NCBI RefSeq assembly: GCF_001936475.1
Contig: NZ_MSPQ01000003.1
Location: 1 to 64,000, forward strand
Source: Algoriphagus marinus
Lineage (GTDB): Bacteria; Bacteroidota; Bacteroidia; Cytophagales; Cyclobacteriaceae
Reading direction: 5' to 3'
DNA: 64,000 nt
How positions within the stretch are numbered: the stretch's first letter is position 1; each line of letters starts with the position of its first letter. Positions 49,186-57,731 of the stretch are shown here, piece after piece. A model generated the notes under the pieces. That model made no database searches and was not told the DNA's origin. It saw nothing but the letters and a program-made list of their open reading frames with translations. The translations under genes and the position numbers were made by a program.

Positions 49186-49881
49186 TTACTCTTCACTTAC
49201 AATTAATTTGAATCCTTCACCGTGAATGGTGATAATCTGGACTTTTGGATCGTCTTTCAGCAGCTTTCTGATTTTACTCAAATAGACATCCATGCTCCGG
49301 GCATTGAAATAGCTGTCGTCTCCCCAGATCTGTTTGAGTGCGTGACTTCTGTTTACCAGCTTATTGATCTCTGCAGCTAAAATCCTGATAAGCTCATTTT
49401 CCTTGGAAGTCAATTTGTGCTTGCCTTTCGGACCTTCGAGCATTTGTTCATCGTAGTGGAGGACAAAATCTCCAAAACTGTAAACTTTCAATGGAGAAAT
49501 ATCATCACTTTTTTTAGTCCGCTTCAAAATCGCATTCACCCGGAGAAGCAATTCCTCCATACTGAATGGTTTGGTGATGTAGTCATCTGCACCGATTTTC
49601 AATCCTTCGATGATATCATCTTTTTGGTTTTTAGCAGACAAAAATAGAATAGGAAGGTTTTCCTGTACCTTTTTGATTTCTTTGGCAAGTGTAAATCCGT
49701 CTTTCTTTGGCATCATAATATCCAAAAGACAAAGATCGAATTTATCTTTTTTAAACTTGTTCCAGCCCTCTTCTCCATCTCTACAAAGAGTGGGTTCATA
49801 TCCTTTCATTTCAAGATATTCCTTCAGGATATCTCCTAAGTTTGGGTCATCTTCTACGACCAATAGTTTGGCTTTACTCAT
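49186..49881 (-). CDS. OmpR-family response regulator
   Basis: A 231-residue regulator: receiver (EDD at 10-12, phosphoacceptor Asp54 in LLDIMMP, Lys in ITKPFSMEEL) and a C-terminal winged helix (LTSKENELIRILA, NARSMDVYLSKIRKLLKDD, IHGEGFKL). Its ATG overlaps the TGA stop of the kinase gene by 4 bases, so the two are translationally coupled and are partners. Similar to RprY-type pairs of Bacteroidetes, though I do not assign the name. Confidence 0.93.
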   Translation of the reverse strand: MSKAKLLVVEDDPNLGDILKEYLEMKGYEPTLCRDGEEGWNKFKKDKFDLCLLDIMMPKKDGFTLAKEIKKVQENLPILFLSAKNQKDDIIEGLKIGADDYITKPFSMEELLLRVNAILKRTKKSDDISPLKVYSFGDFVLHYDEQMLEGPKGKHKLTSKENELIRILAAEINKLVNRSHALKQIWGDDSYFNARSMDVYLSKIRKLLKDDPKVQIITIHGEGFKLIVSEE

Positions 49882-51596
49882 TGTTTTTTAGGTAAGTGAA
49901 TGGTAAATGTGCTTCCTTTTCCGAGCTCACTGGAGACAGAAATAGTGCCTCTATGAGCTTCTAACATTGTTTTGACATAGGATAATCCCAGCCCAAAACC
50001 TTTAACATCGTGTATATTGCCCGTGGGCACACGATAGAATTTATCAAAAATTTTCCGTTGAGAATCCTTACTCATTCCGATCCCGTGATCCTGAATTTTG
50101 ATGATAAATTCATCCGTCGAATCCTCTGCCAAAATATCTATAGCAGGTTTTTCTGGAGAATACTTATTCGCGTTATCCAAAAGATTGTTGAATATATGAC
50201 TGAGATGAAATGCATCACCTTCAATGATCGGATTACTGAGCTGATTGTTAAAGGTTATTTTTCCGCCTCGTTTTTCAATTAAGAGTCCAAAATGATCCAC
50301 TGTTGATTCCAGAATCTCCGATAGATTCAAGGTTTCGATTTTCAGTTTGAAATCTTTTTTATCCAACGCAGCTGCCTGTAGAACGTTTTCTACCTGAGCT
50401 ACAAGCCTTTTATTTTCATCCTTAATAATACCCAAATACCTTGAACGGAATTTGTCCTGAGAAGAGAGTTCGGGATCTTGAAGCGCCTCCACAGCTAGAC
50501 TCACCGTGGCAAGTGGTGTTTTGAACTCGTGGGTCATGTTATTGATAAAATCATTTTTCGTATCAGAAAGAGCCTTTTGACGAATAATAACTTTGATTGC
50601 ATAGATGAAACAAAAGATAATCACTCCGATGAAAACCAAGGAACTGGAAAGAGGTAGCCAAACTTGCCGGATAACATAACTTCCCTTTTCTGGGAAATAG
50701 ATATAGAGGTAATTGTTTTTACCAACAATATCATTTGGAAAAAGCTTTGCCTGAATCCCTTGCTGGACCAAGATGAATTGTTGCTCCACAGGACCAATTG
50801 GCAGAAACAGTCCATCGTCTTTCAATAACCCGATTTCAAAACTTTCTAAGATTCCTTTTTCTAACAAATGACCTTTGATTATTTTTCTCACCTCAGTGGT
50901 GTCCAAACGATCGAGAATTGCCTTTTGCCCTGCCATGATTTCATCAAAAGTTTGATTTGCAATATCAATTTTAAGATTTGCTTTTCGGATTTTGTCAAAA
51001 GCATCCTCAGAAAGATCGATTTCCGTTATCACCTGAGGGAAACTTGCACGCTTGGAATTTAGAAGTTCGTTTTGACTTTTTTCCAATTCAGATAGGTACT
51101 TATACTGCCGTTCTTTCTCCTGTAAAAGAATCTGCATTTCATCGGGAGTGAAAAGCTTGGAAGCCTGCTCAGGGGTCATGTAAGCGAAAAACCGCTCTAA
51201 TTCTTCAAGAATATTGATATTTACACCTTGTGATTCCAGAATTCTCCGAAATGTAGGGCTGACTTCCGGGGCAGTGCCTTTGAAAATAGTATCGATCAAG
51301 GATGGCCGCCCTCTATTTACCGGTCTCCTGCTGATTTGGTATCCAATAGGTTCGATTTTTTGAAAGACTGATTCCTGAAATACAGAATCCTGCATGATTG
51401 TACTCAGAATTGTATTTCTTGTCTGTGCCTTTTCCAAATCCTCGACAGTACTGGTAAGTGCCTGAAGTACATTTTGATCAAATCGTTCACGATTGATACT
51501 GATCGCATTGGTCACCCAATAGTATTGAAACCCAATCAGCCCAAAGCTGGAAAGGGACATGAGTACTATGATTAAGATGATATTACGCTTAGACAT
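49878..51596 (-). CDS. Sensor histidine kinase (partner of OmpR-type regulator)
   Basis: A 572-residue membrane kinase. I start at ATG 51596; the longest frame begins with a TTG one codon earlier. It has an N-terminal membrane helix (NIILIIVLMSLSSFGLIGFQ), a large periplasmic region of about 270 residues rich in coiled segments, a second helix (LVFIGVIIFCFIYAIKVII), the HisKA box with His356 (NMTHEFKTPLA) and a HATPase domain (DNANKYSP, DHGIGM, GFGLGLSY). The large unclassified sensor domain includes RGRPS/IDTIF-like low-similarity stretches. It forms an operon with the OmpR-type regulator (4-base overlap). Confidence 0.9.
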   Translation of the reverse strand: MSKRNIILIIVLMSLSSFGLIGFQYYWVTNAISINRERFDQNVLQALTSTVEDLEKAQTRNTILSTIMQDSVFQESVFQKIEPIGYQISRRPVNRGRPSLIDTIFKGTAPEVSPTFRRILESQGVNINILEELERFFAYMTPEQASKLFTPDEMQILLQEKERQYKYLSELEKSQNELLNSKRASFPQVITEIDLSEDAFDKIRKANLKIDIANQTFDEIMAGQKAILDRLDTTEVRKIIKGHLLEKGILESFEIGLLKDDGLFLPIGPVEQQFILVQQGIQAKLFPNDIVGKNNYLYIYFPEKGSYVIRQVWLPLSSSLVFIGVIIFCFIYAIKVIIRQKALSDTKNDFINNMTHEFKTPLATVSLAVEALQDPELSSQDKFRSRYLGIIKDENKRLVAQVENVLQAAALDKKDFKLKIETLNLSEILESTVDHFGLLIEKRGGKITFNNQLSNPIIEGDAFHLSHIFNNLLDNANKYSPEKPAIDILAEDSTDEFIIKIQDHGIGMSKDSQRKIFDKFYRVPTGNIHDVKGFGLGLSYVKTMLEAHRGTISVSSELGKGSTFTIHLPKKQ

Positions 51597-51782
51597 CAAA
51601 CAAATTTAATTTTATATAAAGGCAGCTACAGATGCTTAACAATATTTAACTGCGATTCTTGGAGTATTTTCTTGGTGTAGATTGACTTCCCGGAAGGAAT
51701 ATTCTTATTTACGTCAGGTTTCTTAATTACATTTTAAAATTTGAAAAAAGGGGGGTAATGCCTCCTTTTTTTTGGTTTTGCG

Positions 51783-51790
51783 TATCTTTG
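51783..51790 (+). promoter_or_regulatory. -7 box of lysA
   Basis: TATCTTTG, a perfect TAnnTTTG followed by C, 17 bases before the ATG; the leader would be only about 10 bases. The upstream -33 element is unclear. A GC-rich hairpin (GGGGGG / CCTCC, 51750-51766) lies immediately upstream. The TTG of the longest lysA frame (51772) lies upstream of this box, so it would not be in the transcript. Confidence 0.6.
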
Positions 51791-51807
51791 CACGCAAATT
51801 TCAAACC

Positions 51808-53040
51808 ATGCCAACTCCTCAGGATCCTACAGAAATTCAAGGTGTAACCCTTCAATCTATCGCAGAACAGTTCGGAACCCCCGTCTTTGTTTACGATGGG
51901 GATAAGATTACTAGTCAAATTCAAGCTTTGCAAGATGCCTTTTCAGGAGTGATGCTGAAGATTAAATATGCCACCAAAGCGCTTTCGAATATATCGATTT
52001 TAAAGGTTGTCAAGTCTGCCGGCGCAGGAGTAGATGCAGTATCGATCGAAGAAGTCCGCTTAGGCTTGTTGGCAGGATTTCTTCCTACCGAGATCATGTA
52101 TACGCCTAACTGTGTGGGGTTTGAAGAAGTTCAGGAAGCGGTGGATTTAGGCGTAACGATCAATCTGGACAACCTCCCCGTTTTGGCCCAATTCGGCCAA
52201 ACTTATGGGAATTCAGTCCCAGTTTGCATCAGAATCAATCCTCATATCATGGCAGGTGGAAACGCCAAAATCTCTGTAGGACATATCCATAGTAAGTTTG
52301 GAATATCGATCCACCAGCTTGATGAAATTTTGAATATTGTGTCCCAATATGGAATGCTAATCACTGGTCTGCATGTCCATACAGGTTCGGATATATTGGA
52401 TGCTGAGGTTTTTCTTCGTGGCGGGAATGTGCTTTTTGATGCTGCAATGAAGTTTCCGGATCTAAAATTCCTAGACTTCGGAGGAGGCTTCAAAGTAGGT
52501 TATAAGCCAGATGATATAGCAACAGACGTTTTTCAGGTAGGGAAGAAAGTCACAGAAGCTTTTCAGGAATTTTGCAAAAAGTATGGAAGAGAATTAGAGC
52601 TTTGGTTGGAGCCAGGAAAGTTTCTGGTAAGTGAGGCTGGCTATCTCATAGTAAAAACCAATGTAGTGAAGCAGACTCCCCAACTTACTTTTATTGGAGT
52701 GGATTCAGGCTTGAATCACTTAATTCGTCCAATGCTATACGATGCTTACCATGGGGTTTATAATTTAAGTAATCCCGAAGGCAAGCTAAAGCCTTATAAT
52801 GTAGTTGGATATATATGTGAGACAGACACCTTAGCTGCCGACCGACTTATTGGTGAAGTGAAAACTGGAGATTTGATTGTCATCAAAAATGCAGGGGCTT
52901 ATGGGTTTAGCATGGCCTCAAATTATAATTCAAGACTAAGGCCCGCAGAGGTTTTGGTTTGGAAAGAAAAAGCTCACTTGATTAGAAAAAGAGAAGAATT
53001 TAAAGATTTGATAAATAATCAGATCGTTTTGGAGCTTTAA
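51808..53040 (+). CDS. lysA: Diaminopimelate decarboxylase
   Basis: A 410-residue PLP enzyme (fold III) that converts meso-diaminopimelate to L-lysine. The start ATG 51808 (MPTPQDPTEIQG) is set by the promoter box at 51783. The PLP lysine is Lys57 in KYATKALSN; the GGG loop that binds phosphate is LDFGGGFKVGY, and HVHTGSD and EPGKFLV match the family. The C-terminal CETDTLAADR segment supplies the substrate-contacting Cys/Glu. It is probably monocistronic and divergent from the kinase operon. Confidence 0.94.
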   Translation: MPTPQDPTEIQGVTLQSIAEQFGTPVFVYDGDKITSQIQALQDAFSGVMLKIKYATKALSNISILKVVKSAGAGVDAVSIEEVRLGLLAGFLPTEIMYTPNCVGFEEVQEAVDLGVTINLDNLPVLAQFGQTYGNSVPVCIRINPHIMAGGNAKISVGHIHSKFGISIHQLDEILNIVSQYGMLITGLHVHTGSDILDAEVFLRGGNVLFDAAMKFPDLKFLDFGGGFKVGYKPDDIATDVFQVGKKVTEAFQEFCKKYGRELELWLEPGKFLVSEAGYLIVKTNVVKQTPQLTFIGVDSGLNHLIRPMLYDAYHGVYNLSNPEGKLKPYNVVGYICETDTLAADRLIGEVKTGDLIVIKNAGAYGFSMASNYNSRLRPAEVLVWKEKAHLIRKREEFKDLINNQIVLEL

Positions 53041-53229
53041 TTTCATTAAATCCACTCCAATTATTCCTTTGGTATTATTATTGATTCTTTATTACTCTGT
53101 TGCCGACTGAAGATTTTTGTTCAAACGGAACAGGATTAAAACGAATTTGATCGTCTCTGATCATAAGCCCTAGTAGTTTCTTAGTCCACATTATTAGATT
53201 TAATTTCCTGATTGCTAGCTCTAAATGAG

Positions 53230-53237
53230 TAATTTTG
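53230..53237 (+). promoter_or_regulatory. -7 box of the PorP/SprF gene
   Basis: TAATTTTG fits TAnnTTTG, with CTG (53208-53210) exactly 19 bases upstream as a degenerate -33 element. Transcription would begin near 53244, 18 bases before the ATG at 53262, excluding the TTG at 53235 as a start. Confidence 0.5.
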
Positions 53238-53261
53238 CCTTCGGGGAAGGAGCGATACCTT

Positions 53262-54305
53262 ATGTTGAGGAAATTATTAGGCGTTTTCATTTTTTTGATT
53301 GCACTATCTGGTGCAATAGAAGACTCCTACGCTCAAGATGTCCAATATTCTCAATTTTACGCTGCTCCTCTATATCTTAATCCAGCACTTACCGGTGCAA
53401 GTGAGCTAACGAGAATCGGTGTCAACTATCGGAATCAATGGCCTGGACTGGATCAGAATTTTAATTCTTACTCGGCCTATATTGACCATTATCTTTTTGA
53501 CTATAATAGTGGGATAGGCTTGATCTTTAATGGAAGCCAAGAAAGTATGGCAAATCTTTCTACAAACGAAATCGGACTTTCATACGCTTATAGATTAAAG
53601 TTAGGAGAAGATCTTTATTTCAGGATTGGGGGAATGGCCAGCTACATGCAGCGAGATGCTTTCTTCAATGATCTAGTATTTGGGACTCAGATTGATATTA
53701 TTAATGGCACAGTAGGAGGTATTACAGACGAATTGAATGGAATCCCAATAGATAGTAGGTATAGCTTTTTCGATTACAGTTTTGGAGGTATGTTTTATTC
53801 CAATAAAATTTGGTTGGGAGCCTCAGCACACCATATTTCAGAGCCTAATGTTTCATTTGTGGACGGACAAATTTCTAAACTCCCAATGAAATTATCAGCG
53901 CAAGGCGGAATCCGCTTTGATCTTCAGGGCGGGAGAAGAAATTATTTCACACATGCTTTTGCCGAGCGATCTGTGTCATTCGCATTTAATTACAAGCAGC
54001 AAGATCCTTTTAACCAATTAGACCTTGGAGTACAACTTTTTGTGGAGCCACTGGTTCTCGGGGTTTGGTATAGAGGATTGCCTACCAAAAATGGATTACC
54101 CAATAATGAAGCAATTATTGGATTAGTGGGAGTATCATTAGAAAATGGATTAGATATTGGCTACTCCTATGATGTAACTGTATCTAAGCTTGGACTTCGT
54201 AATTCAGGTGGAGCACATGAGGTGTCACTCACTTATTCCTTCCTTTGGGGAGATCCAAAAAGTAGAAATCAAAGAGCTAGAACAATCCCTTGTTTTAAAT
54301 ATTAA
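53262..54305 (+). CDS. PorP/SprF-family type IX secretion outer-membrane protein
   Basis: A 347-residue protein with a signal peptide (LLGVFIFLIALSGAIEDSYAQ) and a beta-barrel start typical of the family: DVQYSQFYAAPLYLNPALTG. NYRNQWPGLDQNFNSYSAY and FRIGGMASYMQR follow, and it ends in a strand (VSLTYSFLWG). PorP/SprF proteins work with type IX secreted, often surface-anchored, proteins; the S8/T9SS protein at 1.3 kb is a possible client in the window, but no linkage is shown. I start at ATG 53262 because the TTG start of the longest frame lies in the promoter. Confidence 0.88.
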   Translation: MLRKLLGVFIFLIALSGAIEDSYAQDVQYSQFYAAPLYLNPALTGASELTRIGVNYRNQWPGLDQNFNSYSAYIDHYLFDYNSGIGLIFNGSQESMANLSTNEIGLSYAYRLKLGEDLYFRIGGMASYMQRDAFFNDLVFGTQIDIINGTVGGITDELNGIPIDSRYSFFDYSFGGMFYSNKIWLGASAHHISEPNVSFVDGQISKLPMKLSAQGGIRFDLQGGRRNYFTHAFAERSVSFAFNYKQQDPFNQLDLGVQLFVEPLVLGVWYRGLPTKNGLPNNEAIIGLVGVSLENGLDIGYSYDVTVSKLGLRNSGGAHEVSLTYSFLWGDPKSRNQRARTIPCFKY

Positions 54306-54492
54306 AGGTTTACGGAAGTTTTGTAAAATTTCTGGCAACACTGTTTAAATCCTGTTTTTATTTGATCATTTCAAAAAAACTTGCGACTTCCTTATTTTTT
54401 GGATTTAAGAATGACGTGATTATTCATAGTCCTAAATATTAATTTCATAAACAATCCGAATTCGAAAGGACTTTAGAGATAAATTCTTTTTT

Positions 54493-56022
54493 ATGACAAA
54501 AACGCTACGATTGATTCTGGGTGATCAACTGAATCTCTCCCACTCTTGGTTTGATACAGCAGATTCGAAGTTCACTTATCTAATGCTTGAGATGCGTCAG
54601 GAAACAGATTATGTGACGCATCACATTCAAAAAGTAGTAGCTTTTTTCTTGTCCATGCGAAATTTTGCTGATCAACTCAAGGATGCTGGTCATGAAGTAT
54701 TGTACTTCAAATTAGATCAGGAAGACAATCAGCAAGATCTGGGTAAAATGATTTCCAAACTTGTTAAGGATGGTAATTTTAAAAGTTTTGAATATCAACT
54801 TCCGGACGAATACCGCCTTGATCAGCAGCTCAAACATATATCCAGCTCCCTGGATATCCCTGCAAGAGCAGTTGGGACAGAACATTTTCTTACTGAGAGA
54901 GAATTCTTGGCTGATTTTTTTAAAGGGAAAAAGACCTTTTTGATGGAGACTTTCTACCGTCAAATGCGCAAGGATTTTGACATTTTGATGGAAGGAAAAG
55001 AACCAGTGGATGGCAAGTGGAATTTTGATGCTGAAAACCGCTCGGCTTTAAAAGATAAACGCCTTTTGCGTAAGCCAAAACTCCATCCTAAAGCGGTGAA
55101 TGAATTGGTGGAGATGATCCATAAAGCGGGAGTAAAAACCATCGGGGAAATTGATGCAGAAGCATTCAACTGGCCAACTAGTAGAGGCGAATGCCTGGAA
55201 GTTTTGGATTATTTCTGCGAAAATCTTTTGATTCATTTTGGAGATTATCAGGATGCGCTGACTACTTGGGATCCATTTCTTTTCCATTCCAGACTTAGTT
55301 TTGCAATGAATTCAAAGATGCTCTCTCCTTTGGAAGTGGTGGAAAAAGTGGTGGCACATTGGAAGGAAAATCAATCTAAGATCAGTATTTCCCAAGTCGA
55401 GGGATTTATCCGTCAGATCATCGGATGGCGGGAGTACATGCGAGGAATCTATTGGGCAAAAATGCCTGACTTTGCGGAGCTGAATTTCTTTGGTCATGAT
55501 CGGGAATTACCGGATTGGTTTTGGACGGGCAAGACCAAGATGAAATGCCTAAGTCATACAATCACTCAGTCTTTGGAGCAAGCCTATGCACATCATATTC
55601 AGCGACTGATGGTGACGGGTAATTTTATGCTTCTTGCCGGAATCCATCCAGATGAAGTGGATCAATGGTATCTCGGAATCTACATCGATGCGATCGAATG
55701 GGTAGAAATCACCAACACCCGAGGGATGAGCCAATTTGCAGACGGGGGAATAGTCGGAACCAAGCCCTATGTCTCCTCAGCCAATTACATCAAAAAGCAG
55801 GGGAATTATTGTGGGCACTGCGCCTATGATCCTAACAAAAAAACGGGCGATGGAGCCTGTCCTTTCAATAGTTTGTATTGGCATTTTTATGATCGCAATC
55901 GCGATAAACTCGAGAAAAATCCAAGAATCGGAATGGCCTACCGCACCTTGGATAAGATGAAGGATAAAGCAGAAATATTGAAGCAGGCTGATGAATACCT
56001 TGAAAAACTAGCGGAGCTTTGA
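54493..56022 (+). CDS. FeS-type bacterial cryptochrome/(6-4) photolyase (PhrB-like)
   Basis: A 509-residue flavoprotein that repairs (6-4) photoproducts in DNA, by family. The N-terminus is RLILGDQLNLSHSWF; the FAD domain has SQVEGFIRQIIGWREYMRG, HIQRLMVTGNFMLLAGI and VEITNTRGMSQFADGG. Four cysteines, Cys352 (KMKC), Cys440 and Cys443 (YCGHC) and Cys456 (GACPF), match the four 4Fe-4S ligands of Agrobacterium PhrB (350, 438, 441, 454) with a constant offset of two. The last codons form the left arm of a terminator. Confidence 0.93.
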   Translation: MTKTLRLILGDQLNLSHSWFDTADSKFTYLMLEMRQETDYVTHHIQKVVAFFLSMRNFADQLKDAGHEVLYFKLDQEDNQQDLGKMISKLVKDGNFKSFEYQLPDEYRLDQQLKHISSSLDIPARAVGTEHFLTEREFLADFFKGKKTFLMETFYRQMRKDFDILMEGKEPVDGKWNFDAENRSALKDKRLLRKPKLHPKAVNELVEMIHKAGVKTIGEIDAEAFNWPTSRGECLEVLDYFCENLLIHFGDYQDALTTWDPFLFHSRLSFAMNSKMLSPLEVVEKVVAHWKENQSKISISQVEGFIRQIIGWREYMRGIYWAKMPDFAELNFFGHDRELPDWFWTGKTKMKCLSHTITQSLEQAYAHHIQRLMVTGNFMLLAGIHPDEVDQWYLGIYIDAIEWVEITNTRGMSQFADGGIVGTKPYVSSANYIKKQGNYCGHCAYDPNKKTGDGACPFNSLYWHFYDRNRDKLEKNPRIGMAYRTLDKMKDKAEILKQADEYLEKLAEL

Positions 56023-56041
56023 TTTTTCTCCGCTAGTTTTT
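56003..56041. terminator. Bidirectional terminator overlapping the photolyase 3' end
   Basis: AAAAACTAGCGGAG (56003-56016, within the last photolyase codons) pairs with CTCCGCTAGTTTTT (56028-56041). The TGA stop lies in the loop. The A/T flanks suit both the photolyase and the converging membrane-protein gene. Confidence 0.85.
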
Positions 56042-56049
56042 AGAGGCTG

Positions 56050-56700
56050 TTAATAATTCTTTAATTCTTCCAATTGCTGCATGGATTGATCAATTTCTTT
56101 TATCCCAGCGATGAAAAAGAGTTTTTTTACAATTTTGTGATTTGAATTTTCAGGTTTGAAATTCAGGAAGATCCAGATTGCCGCGAAAGTAAATATCCCT
56201 GTGATTAGAACCTGAATAATGATTCCAACCGCGTTCGCCTGTGAAGGAAACCAAGAACTGTCCAAATGAAGAGTGCTGTAAAACGGAAGTTGAAATCCGA
56301 TATATCGCACACTTCTTATCAGCGAAAATCGAAGCTCAATCAATTTCTTTTGAATATCAGCAACGGCTCCTGAGAAGTCAATCTGATAACTCATGACTAA
56401 ATGCCGGACATAATCTGCGAAGATTTTCAAATTGATCAGGAAAATCATTCCTATTGAGATCAAAAAGTAATTTCCAGCTAAGCTGCTTACCTGCAATCCT
56501 ATACCTAGAATAGATCCAAGAATGATCAAATAGGGTAACCCGAAGATTATCCCGGTAATTTTTTCAGCTTTAAATCCGAAGAGTGCTTTCTTGGATTTCT
56601 GACTGATTTGTTCTTTCAGAATCTTGGAGTTCATCGCCATGACTTTTTCAATCTTACTGTCTTGGGATTTCCATAGCGTTAAAATTTCTTGCTCGTTCAT
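56050..56700 (-). CDS. Membrane protein, candidate anti-sigma partner
   Basis: A 216-residue protein of no recognised family. A cytosolic N-terminal helix region (MNEQEILTLWKSQDSKIEKV...) is followed by three hydrophobic segments (IIFGLPYLIILGSILGIGL, LISIGMIFLINLKIFADYV, IIIQVLITGIFTFAAIWIFL). It starts one base after the sigma factor stop and must share its transcript. A short cytosolic N-terminus plus membrane helices after an ECF sigma gene suggests an anti-sigma role, but no zinc anti-sigma motif is present. Confidence 0.6.
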   Translation of the reverse strand: MNEQEILTLWKSQDSKIEKVMAMNSKILKEQISQKSKKALFGFKAEKITGIIFGLPYLIILGSILGIGLQVSSLAGNYFLISIGMIFLINLKIFADYVRHLVMSYQIDFSGAVADIQKKLIELRFSLIRSVRYIGFQLPFYSTLHLDSSWFPSQANAVGIIIQVLITGIFTFAAIWIFLNFKPENSNHKIVKKLFFIAGIKEIDQSMQQLEELKNY

Positions 56701-56701
56701 T

Positions 56702-57217
56702 TTAGTGTTGGTTTAGCTTTAGGAATTTGTCTTTGATCGTTTTTTTCAATCTGCTAAGTTTGGTTGCCACATTAGTTTCGGTGATTCCCATGATTTCCGA
56801 GATTTCCGAGTAGGTTTTTTCTTCTAAATAGAGAAGTATCAGTGCGCGATCAAATGATTTCAATGTCCCAATTACTTGATAAAGTAATTTTAAGGATTGA
56901 TTAGATTCTTGATCCTCTTCTGGGATTTTGAGTACCATTTGTTCATCAAAGCCACGATGAATTTCTTTCCGTTTGGATTCCATTCGGAGGTTTGAGATAG
57001 CCACATTTAAAGCTATTCGGTAGAGCCAAGTAGAAAATTTGAAATCTGGATTGAACCTAGGGAAAGCCTTCCAGACCTGAATTGAGATTTCCTGAATCAA
57101 ATCCTTTACTTCCTCTTCCCCGCTGGCATAAGTACGCGCGACCTTAAATAGAATTCCTTTATTCTCTTCAAGGAGCTTTATAAATTGTTCAGAAATAACT
57201 CTGGATGAGGAACTCAT
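56702..57217 (-). CDS. ECF-type RNA polymerase sigma factor
   Basis: A 171-residue sigma-70 family protein. I start at ATG 57217 because the longer frame begins with a TTG at 57235. Region 2 has DLIQEISIQVWKAFPRF and FKFSTWLYRIALNVAI; region 4 has LLYLEEKTYSEISEIMGITE and NVATKLSRLKKTI. Acidic/basic linker between. The downstream membrane protein gene is one base away. Confidence 0.9.
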   Translation of the reverse strand: MSSSSRVISEQFIKLLEENKGILFKVARTYASGEEEVKDLIQEISIQVWKAFPRFNPDFKFSTWLYRIALNVAISNLRMESKRKEIHRGFDEQMVLKIPEEDQESNQSLKLLYQVIGTLKSFDRALILLYLEEKTYSEISEIMGITETNVATKLSRLKKTIKDKFLKLNQH

Positions 57218-57309
57218 TTGAATATCTTTTCCCAATGATTCGCAGACAAGCTTAAAAAATCACAGCATTATTCAAATTATTTCAAAAAAGGGAGGAAAAC
57301 TGTTTTTGA

Positions 57310-57696
57310 TTAACCGAAAAAGACCTCATATAAATACCTTCCCGGAGTCAAGGTAAATCCTCCTGCGATAATAATTCCACTGATGTATAGAATTATCATT
57401 TTACGTTGATGCTCCTTGATTTTACCTTTCTTTATTGCAAAAAAAGCAGTTGGTACTGTCCATAGCACGATGATGCTTAACGAATGAAGATAGCCAAAGT
57501 GATTTAAAAATCGAGGACCCACGCCAGCTGGGATAAGTAAAGCAATCAATGCGGTTAGCATCATGAGAATCATGTAAATTCCACCAAGTTTACGATGGAT
57601 TGATCCTCCCTTTCGCGCAGCAAGTAAGTAACCTCCTAAAAAAATACATGGAACTACAGTCAGTAGATGAAAATACATTAAGGATTCGTAGCTCAT
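57310..57696 (-). CDS. DUF2306-like membrane protein
   Basis: A 128-residue protein with four predicted membrane helices and conserved histidines (SIHRKLGGIYM, HFGYLHSLSI, KEHQRKMII). This is the pattern of DUF2306-type membrane proteins. The function is unknown; histidine placement hints at cofactor or proton handling but that is only inference. It stands apart from neighbours by 75 and 36 bases; the BBP2 gene upstream on the same strand may share its transcript. Confidence 0.7.
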   Translation of the reverse strand: MSYESLMYFHLLTVVPCIFLGGYLLAARKGGSIHRKLGGIYMILMMLTALIALLIPAGVGPRFLNHFGYLHSLSIIVLWTVPTAFFAIKKGKIKEHQRKMIILYISGIIIAGGFTLTPGRYLYEVFFG

Positions 57697-57731
57697 AGTT
57701 TTTGTTTTCTTGAAACTAACAAATCTATTTT

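Noticed and set aside
53235..53261. TTG start for the PorP/SprF gene
   Set aside because: It lies within the TAATTTTG -7 box; ATG 53262 begins a proper signal peptide.
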